A stretch of DNA of 64,000 nucleotides from a virus, in IMG/VR virus record IMGVR_UViG_3300018424_005577, positions 37,912 through 101,911 of that record; one strand, given 5' to 3'. Below the pieces are notes generated by a model. That model searched no databases. It was not told the DNA's origin and saw only the letters and a program-made list of their open reading frames with translations. Positions 43,501-51,600 of the stretch are shown here, piece after piece (the first letter of the stretch is position 1; every line of letters begins with the position of its first letter). A program made the translations under genes and the position numbers.

Positions 43501-46500
43501 TTTTTATGCCTATGACGGTGTACAAGGAAAATACAGTGACGGTAAAACAAGAATTAGGTTAAGCGGTGTAAGCGGTACATTTGCCGCAGGCGAAACTGTA
43601 ACATTCACTTCAACTGATGCAAGCACAGTTTACACTAAAGTAATAGATGGCTATGACAGCAATACTAATGTAATTACTATTCCTGGTAAAGACGTTGATT
43701 TACTTGACTTTGATAAAACGCCGCAAAGCATTTCCTCAACAGGCGGCGCAACTGCAACAGCAATAGAAAACGTTGATGTAAGAGACTTTGGTGCAGAAGT
43801 GCGTATGATCGGTAGTGCTTCTATATATGGTAATTTTGGTTTAGTCGGTGACGGCGAAGGCGTACTAATTTACGCTATAGGACACAATCTTGCTTACATA
43901 GGAAATGGCAAAGAAGTTACTAACGATGACATAACAGTAGTGCAAGCAAATGAAGTTGTTACTGCTAACGGTGCAAAAATTAGATATAACTCTGTTGATC
44001 ACAAAGGTGACTTTAGAGTAGGTGATTTATTTTATGTAAATCAAGAAACTGGCACAGTAAGTTTTGCAGTAACTGATTTTAACATTGACACAACAAATGG
44101 CGTAACAATTACAGACGGATCTAACACAACTTTAATAGAAGGGTCGAAGATAGATGTAGGTGATTGGAGAATTAGTAACAATACAATAGAAACGCTTACG
44201 CTTGATGCTGTAATTGACGCAGTGGGTGATATCGAATTAGATTCTAATGTTAATATCACAGGAAATTTAGATGTTACAGGTAATGTTACTGTAGGCGGTA
44301 ACATTACTATAGGTGACGATGCAAATGACACAATTCAGTTTGTAGCAGGCATAGACTCAGATATTGTTCCAAGTGCAGATAATACTTATGATTTAGGTAC
44401 AGTATCTAAAACATGGAAAAGTCTACAAGTTAATGAGATTGCAGTTGATGCAATCCAAATTAAAGACAATTACATTACAACTACAGAATCAAACTCAGAT
44501 CTAGAACTAAGAGCTAGTGGTACAGGAGAAATACTTGTACCAAATAATAATGTACAAATAGATAATAATCTAACTGTTAACGGTATTACTTCATTAGGTG
44601 ATACAAATGTATCAGGTACCTTTTCTCTAGATGGAGACTTTACTCATACAGGTACTGTAACTGTAGGACAAGACTTTACAGTTAGTCAAAATCTTACTGT
44701 TGGTGCTGATGCTCAGTTTGAAGAAATATTAATAGATGGTAATGTAATTACTACAACAACTTCTAATGCTGATTTAGATTTAAGAGCCGCAGGCACCGGT
44801 AGAATACTTGTACCAAACAACGATGTTAACATAACAAATGACCTAGCAGTAACAGGTGATATAACTGCTGACAACTTAACAGCAACTGCCAACATAACAG
44901 TAAATGATGCTAACATAGGCGATGTACAAATTAGCGGTACAACTGTTGAAGCAACTGCATCAAATGCAGATTTAGAATTACGTGCTAACGGAACAGGCGA
45001 CATACTAGTTCCAAGTAACGATGTTATTCTTTCACAAGACTTAACTGTACAAGGTAATACAACGCTACAAAACACAGCCGTAAACGGTGATATTACTCAT
45101 GTTGGTAATACAACACAGACAGGTAATGTTACTATAGCAGGAGAATGGACTAACGGCAACATTTACATAGAAGATAACTTTGTTACAACAACTCAAAGCA
45201 ATTCGGATTTAGAACTAAGAGCTAGTGGCACAGGAGAAATCCTTGTGCCTAACAACAACGTACAAATAGATAATAATCTTACTGTAAGCGGCACTACAGA
45301 TTTACAAAATACAACTGTAACAGGAACTATCACACATGCTGGCAATGCAACACAAACCGGTAATTATACAATTACTGGTAGTTGGACTAACGGCGATATT
45401 CAAATTGACTCTAATACAATTGAAACAACTCTTTCTAATAGTGACTTAGAACTACGTGCAAGCGGTAGTGGCACAATTAATGTACCGAACAATAATGTTA
45501 CATTTAGCCAGGCACTTACTGTAAGCGGTGCTACCGATTTACAAAACACAACTATAACAGGTACAATAACACATACTGGAAATTTTGTACAAACAGGTAA
45601 TTTTGATATAGCAGGAACCATATCAAATGGCAATATACAGGTAGCAGGTAATGTTGTTGAAACTACTGTTTCAAACAGTGATTTAGAATTACGTGCTAGT
45701 GGCACAGGAGAAGTCCTTGTGCCTAATAATAATGTACAAATTGATAACAACTTGACTGTTAGTGGAGCAACAGACTTACAAGGTACAAATGTAAGCGGAA
45801 CAATAACACACACTGGCGACACAACACAAACTGGAAACTATACAATTTCCGGAACGTTTACAAATGGTGATATTCAAATTGCTGGCAATGTTGTTGAAAC
45901 AACTCTTTCAAATAGTGACTTAGAACTTAGAGCTAGTGGCAGCGGTACAATTAATGTACCTAGCAATGATGTTACATTTAGCCAGACATTAACTGTTAAT
46001 GGCTCAACAACTTTAGCCGATACTAGTATTACAGGTAATATCACACATACAGGAAACATTACTCAAACTGGTAATTTTAACATTGCAGGTGAGATATCTA
46101 ACGGAAACATATTAATAGAAGATAATTTTATCACTACTACTAATTCTAATAGTGATTTAGAATTACGTGCTAATGGCACAGGTAAACTATTAATTCCTAA
46201 CAATGATGTTGAAATAACTAACGATCTTTATGTCACAGGAGATGCATATTTAGGTTACACAGAACTAACTGGTAATGTTACTATTACTGGCGATATTACT
46301 CAATCAGGCAACTATTCTATTACTAATAATGTATCAGTTGGCCAAAATTTAACTGTTACACAAAAAGCACAATTAGAAGAAATACTAATTGATGACAACT
46401 TTATTACTACAACAACTTCTAATACTGATCTCGAACTTAGAGCAAGCGGTACAGGAAAAGTTTTAATACCTAGTAATGATGTAGATATTACAAATAATCT

Positions 46501-47890
46501 AGCAGTAACAGGCGACATTTCAAGTCAAAATGTTACAGTATCTGGAACGACTACAGCAGATAGATTTACAACTGGTGATATCGTAATTGATGACAACTAT
46601 ATTACTACAACTAATAGCAACAGTAATTTAGAGTTGCGTTCAAGTGGTACTGGAAATATCTATATGCCAGACAATGATGTAGTCGTTGAACAGGATTTAA
46701 CAGTATCTGGGACAACTAATCTTGCTCAAACTACTATTACAGGCGATATTACTCATACAGGTAATACCGTGCAAACTGGTAATATAACACTAACAGGTAA
46801 CATGAATGTTACTGGAAGCGTAAACTTTAGTTCTGCCGCACAATTTGAAAATATACAAATTGCAGGAAATGTTATTGAAACTACAGAAAGTAATTCAGAT
46901 CTTGAACTTAGAGCCGCAGGTACTGGCAATGTTATTATTCCTGACAATAATGTTACTATTGCTAATACGCTAACTGTTAATGGTGTTATTAATGTTACTG
47001 ATATCTTCAGTACAGGTTCTATAGAAGCTAACAATTTTACTACTGGTGATATATTAATTGATGACAATTATATTACAACAACCTTAAGTAACAGTAATTT
47101 AGAATTACGTGCTAATGGCACTGGTAGTGTAATTATAGAAGATTTTGAATTTAGCGGTTCAACAATATCGTCTCAATCAGACATTACAATAAGCACAGTT
47201 GCAGGAAATATGATTATTGATGGCACTGGAGCACTAACTTTACCTACAGGTGATATTTCACAACGCCCAACGCCAGTAGCTGGTCAAATTAGATTTAATA
47301 ATGAAAATAGTATTTTTGAAGGCTACAATGGTAGTAATTGGATAAGATTAGACGGTGTACAAGACGCAGACGGGAATACTAAAGTTACAGCAGAATTAAC
47401 ACCTGGGGCTAATGATGATACTATTAGATTTGATGTTGCAGGAAGCACTATAGTAACTATAGACGGACAACAGATGACAGCTCCAAAAGTAATCGTTGAT
47501 GACGTCCAGCTTGACGGTAATATGATAAGTACAGTATCAGCAAACACTGATTTACAGTTTAGTGCAAACGGGACAGGTAGTGTAGTATTTGAAAACTTTG
47601 GATTTAAAGATAATACAATTACTAATACAGTATCTGGTTCTAATACAAGTTTTATTACAACAGGAACTGGTTATGTAGAGTTTGCAGATCCTTATGGTAT
47701 TGTTTTACCGGTAGGGGATAATGCAACAAGACCTGCAGGTGTAACAGGGATGGTTAGATATAATACATCGGATAAAAGGGTTGAGTTGTATGATGGAACA
47801 AGTTGGGTGTCAGTTGCAGGTGCGTCTGGCGGTATTAGTTTTGCAGATGCAGAGGACATTGCAATAGAAAAAGTATTAATATTTGGATAA
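40586..47890 (+). CDS. Giant tail-fibre protein B with inserted beta-propeller (2434 aa)
   Basis: Paralogue of protein A (shared VGRISGPLL N-terminus, beta-helix, shaft repeats, RYNT modules). The beta-helix opens VFVAENGDDTNSGTHHQDP (~225). It is interrupted at ~335-863 by seven FG-GAP-like repeats of ~57 aa (LDNPNAYSTS, DYFGWDVDI, AIVGAYLEDDAGGSSSGKAY), with a ~140-aa extra domain after the third; the helix then resumes at DGYAFRYADGATVSTRSPYI. The shaft (~1230-2190) has tandem SNSDLELRASGTG repeats. The end has LPTGDISQRPTPVAGQIRFN and VTGMVRYNTSDKRVELYDG. It probably forms a long receptor-seeking fibre; the propeller could be a sugar- or protein-binding head. Confidence 0.8.
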   Translation: MAVGRISGPLLKPNLIRNGIDLAFETDLLYLKVSDGDNLIGIKTTTPQYELDVNGTIRTTNLAVTNRADIGNVNIQGNTIWSDDQFLYLGNAEDIVYNNSLQVDSVSIEGNTISTNQSNANLELQPNGTGTVEVLSDMNVTGNIHATGNISADGNISIGDADTDNVTFNAEIASNIIPDQNDTYKLGENGKIWNDVWVNQLYATSVTSTNLEVDGIDLTLRQGNIVFVAENGDDTNSGTHHQDPVGSVKYALDNLVSAGDTVFVYPGIYEEEFPLTIPSGVTLLGQDLRSVTIQPTDATKFNNAVLLNGETTIENITIKGFYSSQSTQTVLTDTIDNPTAFSTSLNDQFARAVSVNENYTIISAYAEGDAGGTNSGKAYIYDTATGALLHTLDNPNAYSTSAGDNFGYDVDISDTKAIVGAWLEDDATSGGSSGKAYIFDPATGALLLTLDNPNAYPSSTDRFGASVATTDTHGIVGAYLEDEAGGTSSGKAYIYEYGDVFNFSDVTSINITQIEVRGDLNFGNPAEAINLRLAGETSYNAYAGTNDGSVWELANGNGTWLGPQPSGTALNIEFTLGNDINFAPGGMTNWWEVKLTVDFTRNGKPDVTKELVFGAPNKNAGTVNSDGSGDILYNINQYSFVLDNPNAYSTSTSDYFGWDVDITDDYAIVGAYLEDDAGGSSSGKAYIFDITTGNLIHTLDNPNAFDTSNGDNFGYAVAIDGNRAIVGAYAEDDAGGTNSGKAYIFDATNGNLIHTLDNPNAYSTSASDYFGWNVDISGNYAIVGAQGEDDAGGSSSGKAYIFDVISGQLQSTLDNPNAYDTSAFDAFGYRVSISNTKALVGAYAEDDAGGASSGKAYMFNIAESIEDGYAFRYADGATVSTRSPYIKNVTVITEGTTVALGTNSSDDPRGFNAGNAGKGVLLDGSALADGSREASMLFHAVTFITPGVDTVQVTNGGRIEWLNSFTYFANRSFYAYDGVQGKYSDGKTRIRLSGVSGTFAAGETVTFTSTDASTVYTKVIDGYDSNTNVITIPGKDVDLLDFDKTPQSISSTGGATATAIENVDVRDFGAEVRMIGSASIYGNFGLVGDGEGVLIYAIGHNLAYIGNGKEVTNDDITVVQANEVVTANGAKIRYNSVDHKGDFRVGDLFYVNQETGTVSFAVTDFNIDTTNGVTITDGSNTTLIEGSKIDVGDWRISNNTIETLTLDAVIDAVGDIELDSNVNITGNLDVTGNVTVGGNITIGDDANDTIQFVAGIDSDIVPSADNTYDLGTVSKTWKSLQVNEIAVDAIQIKDNYITTTESNSDLELRASGTGEILVPNNNVQIDNNLTVNGITSLGDTNVSGTFSLDGDFTHTGTVTVGQDFTVSQNLTVGADAQFEEILIDGNVITTTTSNADLDLRAAGTGRILVPNNDVNITNDLAVTGDITADNLTATANITVNDANIGDVQISGTTVEATASNADLELRANGTGDILVPSNDVILSQDLTVQGNTTLQNTAVNGDITHVGNTTQTGNVTIAGEWTNGNIYIEDNFVTTTQSNSDLELRASGTGEILVPNNNVQIDNNLTVSGTTDLQNTTVTGTITHAGNATQTGNYTITGSWTNGDIQIDSNTIETTLSNSDLELRASGSGTINVPNNNVTFSQALTVSGATDLQNTTITGTITHTGNFVQTGNFDIAGTISNGNIQVAGNVVETTVSNSDLELRASGTGEVLVPNNNVQIDNNLTVSGATDLQGTNVSGTITHTGDTTQTGNYTISGTFTNGDIQIAGNVVETTLSNSDLELRASGSGTINVPSNDVTFSQTLTVNGSTTLADTSITGNITHTGNITQTGNFNIAGEISNGNILIEDNFITTTNSNSDLELRANGTGKLLIPNNDVEITNDLYVTGDAYLGYTELTGNVTITGDITQSGNYSITNNVSVGQNLTVTQKAQLEEILIDDNFITTTTSNTDLELRASGTGKVLIPSNDVDITNNLAVTGDISSQNVTVSGTTTADRFTTGDIVIDDNYITTTNSNSNLELRSSGTGNIYMPDNDVVVEQDLTVSGTTNLAQTTITGDITHTGNTVQTGNITLTGNMNVTGSVNFSSAAQFENIQIAGNVIETTESNSDLELRAAGTGNVIIPDNNVTIANTLTVNGVINVTDIFSTGSIEANNFTTGDILIDDNYITTTLSNSNLELRANGTGSVIIEDFEFSGSTISSQSDITISTVAGNMIIDGTGALTLPTGDISQRPTPVAGQIRFNNENSIFEGYNGSNWIRLDGVQDADGNTKVTAELTPGANDDTIRFDVAGSTIVTIDGQQMTAPKVIVDDVQLDGNMISTVSANTDLQFSANGTGSVVFENFGFKDNTITNTVSGSNTSFITTGTGYVEFADPYGIVLPVGDNATRPAGVTGMVRYNTSDKRVELYDGTSWVSVAGASGGISFADAEDIAIEKVLIFG
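41591..43176 (+). repeat. Seven FG-GAP-like propeller repeats
   Basis: Repeat units start near 41591, 41759, 41933, 42509, 42680, 42851 and 43022, spaced about 168-174 bases apart except for the insertion between units 3 and 4. Seven units equal the blade number of a complete integrin-type propeller. Confidence 0.8.
46099..46176 (+). repeat. Near-identical segment shared with protein A (copy in B)
   Basis: Counterpart of 38201-38278. It encodes NGNILIEDNFITTTNSNSD and what follows. Confidence 0.75.
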
Positions 47891-47896
47891 TGAGAA

Positions 47897-48226
47897 ATGG
47901 CAACACTATTAAAAAATACAGTAATTAAAAGTTGTGGTACACAACCGGTGCTGATCTACGAAACTTTACCTACAACTAGGGTAACAGTGTTAGGTTTAAG
48001 TTTTACAAATCTAACAGATAAATTTTTATATGTAGATGTTATCGTAGAAGACGACACAAGTGTTTCAGGTTATTATTTAAAAGATTCAATTTTACCAGCA
48101 GGATCAAGTTTGAGAGCAGTAAGTACAGGTGAAAAATTAGTATTAGCACCTAGCAATAGATTACTTGTTAGATCTAGTTTAGATGATTCTGTTGATGTTA
48201 TTGTTAGTTACGTGGAGATTACATAA
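47897..48226 (+). CDS. Small beta-sandwich structural protein, paralogue 2
   Basis: A 109-aa protein with VLGLSFTNLTDKFLYVDVIV, ILPAGSSLRAVSTGEKLVLA and the ending VDVIVSYVEIT, the same plan as the genes at 34101 and 62101. It follows giant fibre B by six bases, and its stop overlaps the next ATG (TAATG). A fibre adaptor or cap subunit is inferred. Confidence 0.6.
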   Translation: MATLLKNTVIKSCGTQPVLIYETLPTTRVTVLGLSFTNLTDKFLYVDVIVEDDTSVSGYYLKDSILPAGSSLRAVSTGEKLVLAPSNRLLVRSSLDDSVDVIVSYVEIT

Positions 48227-48606
48227 TGAGTTATTATATAGGTACAGGTCCAACAGACGTAATTGACGGTTTTGCAAAAAGATATTTTTACGGTTTGCGT
48301 AGAAATAATGACGGCGAGCTATTTTTAGTAAGATCAGATCAATTAAAGTTTGGCGATGATAATGTTATTACAATAAATGATCTAGGTGAGCCAGAAGGAA
48401 ATTATAATGATTTTGAGGAAGGCATTGACTTTTTAGCAGGCATTGATCCTCAGCATCAAATTGAATACGATAATTTAAGATATCCTCAATACAGATGGGA
48501 CGGTAGATATCTTACATATTATATTGATCATGCAACAGGACAGTTTATTCAAAGACTAAGTGAAGACTATGAATATCCTGAAGGACTATCTGGACCAGGA
48601 TATTAA
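48226..48606 (+). CDS. Small structural protein, unknown (126 aa)
   Basis: A 126-aa Tyr/Asp-rich protein: DGFAKRYFYGLRRNNDGELF, then IEYDNLRYPQYRWDGRYLTY. It has no membrane or signal segment. It is coupled by a TAATG overlap to the preceding gene and lies ten bases before giant fibre C. Similar short Tyr-rich proteins accompany fibre genes in marine T4-like phages; function unknown. Confidence 0.55.
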   Translation: MSYYIGTGPTDVIDGFAKRYFYGLRRNNDGELFLVRSDQLKFGDDNVITINDLGEPEGNYNDFEEGIDFLAGIDPQHQIEYDNLRYPQYRWDGRYLTYYIDHATGQFIQRLSEDYEYPEGLSGPGY

Positions 48607-48616
48607 GGAGTTATAG

Positions 48617-51600
48617 ATGCCAGAGTTTAATTTAGAAAGATTTAGATATATTTGGAGAGGTCCTTGGACTACAGGACGCGAATATAACAGAGATGATGTT
48701 GTACAGTACGGTGGTTCTTCTTGGACTTGTACACGAGTACACACTGCAACAACATTTGAAGCAGATCAAGATTATTTAGAAAATGTAGGCGATACACAAC
48801 CAACTCCGTCTTGGACTAAAATGACAGATGGTTATGGCTTTAGAGGCAATTGGGGTCCAGATAATGCATACGGTATTGGCGAACTTGTATTCTACGGGGG
48901 TATACTTTATCTTTGTATAGACAACCATACTTCAGATAGTATTTTTGATACAGATTTAGATGCATCTCGTTGGGAAACATATGTATCAGGAAGTGCATGG
49001 AAAGGTGACTGGGACGAAAGTACAAGATATGGCATAGGCGACCTAATAAAATATAATGGAATCATTTATAGATGTAACACAGGACATACGTCTGCAAGTA
49101 TAGACTTAGGATTAGAAAATGATCAATCTAAGTGGACTATAGTATTTTCTGGCGTTGAGTATGCAGGGACATACACTCCTGGTGTAAGATATCGTGCAAA
49201 TGATTTAGTAGAATATGGTGGTTCAGTTTTACGTTGCATTACTGGATATACTGCTGGTGCAAATTTAGACGCAACAAAATTTCAAACGGAATTCCATGGT
49301 TTAAAATATGCAGGCAATTGGGACACTAACACATATTATGCAGTTGGTGATACAGTAGTCAACGGCGGATATGTGTTTAGAGCATTAACAAATAATGTTA
49401 ATAGATCGCCTAGTGACGATTACACGCTTAGTCCTGGAAGTCCAGACTGGGAAATTTTAATTAAAGGTAACAATGTAAAAGGAGAATGGCAACCCGATAC
49501 ATTATATAAGACAGGCGACATTGTTATAAGAGGCGGACAACTTTACCAAGCACAGGAAGACACGCAACGTGATGGTAGTACTGACGATTACTTAGACAAT
49601 ACTTACTGGAATCTTATACTAGAAGGCCAAGCATGGAAAAGTGGTTGGCTAGAAAACATAGTTTACTTTGTCGGAGATGTTGTAACATTTGAAGGAAGTA
49701 CATGGAAATGTAATACTCAACACATATCAAGTTATGGCGAAGATGACAATCCAGATTTTCCTAGTAATTTTCCTGGAGATAGCGGAAGCGGATTTGAGTA
49801 TTGGGACTTATTAATTTTAGAAGGTCCTAATGTAGGAATGAATCAGCGAGGCGATTTACTTACATATAACTATTCGAGAGGTATACTCAACGACGGCAGT
49901 ACTGTAGGACCTACAGGTGTAAGATTAGATAGTTTTGGTAAAGTTTTGACAGTGGGCAACGATGATACAGTTGCATACAGAAACTTCGGAGATGTTGATA
50001 GGACAATATTCGTAGCATCAGACGGCATAGATGATTTTGATCAAGAAGATGCTGGAAGTTATTACAAGCCATACAGAACTGTAGGATTTGCATGTAGAAG
50101 AGCCGACGATGGCTTTGACGGAACAACCTCAATTTATGTTGCTACAGGAACTTATAAAGAAGCATTGCCGATATCAATACCTAAGCAAACAGCGGTGATT
50201 GGTGATGAACTAAGAGCAACAGTTATAGAAGCATGTCCTGCAGAGACAGTACCTGCTTCAGATAGAGGGATACGTATAGATGCAATTGATAGGATTTCAG
50301 ATATTATAGAAGCATTGGTTGCGCAAACTACAGTTACAACAAGTTCGGGAAATACTACAACACAGACTATTGTAAAAGATACTGTAACCGTAAATGTATC
50401 ATACGATCCTCCGCAATATGATGCAGACGAAAACGAAATATACGAATCGTCTTACACGGAAGATCAACCTATAGCATCTTCAGTTGAAGCGGCACAAGAA
50501 TTCCAAACATTGATTGCTAACACAATCAGTAAAATTAATTTTATTGCAAACAGCGGTCCAACAGATCCAGTAATAAGAGGCTCGTTAGATAAAATTACAG
50601 ATGAAAATTTTATAAATGCTTTAAGGATTTTTAATGCTAATAAAACATTTATATTAGATGAAGTGATGGCATTTTTAGCGGCATCTCCTTGGGCAGGACA
50701 ATACGATGTTCATGAATACAGAACTTTCATTCATGAATACATTTTATTATTAGCTAAAGATTATGAATATAGTAGTAATTACGAAGTAGTCTTAGCAGGT
50801 AGAAGATATGCTAATAGTATAACAGGTTCGTCTTTAGAAGATATGTTCTATTGTAGAGATACTACAGGTTTAAGAAACTGCACTGTAAAAGGGTTAACCG
50901 GCAGTTTAAATCCTCCGGTATCTTTTGAAGTATATCAAAGACCAACTGGTGGCTCATATGTATCACTTGATCCAGGCTGGGGTGTTGACGACAGTAGACA
51001 ATGGATTATGAATAGATCACCTTATATTCAAAACGTAACAACTTTTGGTACAGCATGTGTAGGACAAAAAATAGATGGCGCTCTACATAACGGCGGTAAT
51101 AAATCTATTACAAGTAATGACTTTACGCAGGTATTGAGTGATGGTATTGGTGCATGGGTAACAAATAATGGTAGAGCAGAACTTGTTTCTGTGTTTACAT
51201 ACTATGCCCAAATTGGTTACTTTGCAGAAGCAGGCGGAATTATACGTGCGACAAATGGTAACTGTTCATATGGAGATATCGGTGCATTAGCGCAAGGAAA
51301 TGATCCTAACGAAACTCCTCAATCTGCAACACTAAACAATAGAGACAACCAAGCACAAGTTGCAAACGCTTTTGCAGGTGAAAGAAATGACGAAGTCTTT
51401 ATATTTGAAATGGAAAATGCAGGACAAGAGTATACAGAAGCATCTTATAATATTGTTGCATCAGGTACTGGTGTAGAAGTAGTACAAGAAGATTTTAGAG
51501 ACAAAGCAATTTTTGAATCAAGAATATTAAGAGCTGAAGACAGTAGTTTAGAAGGTGGTTTTGGATTTTTCTTAACAGGTAACAACGCACAAGAAGGTGA

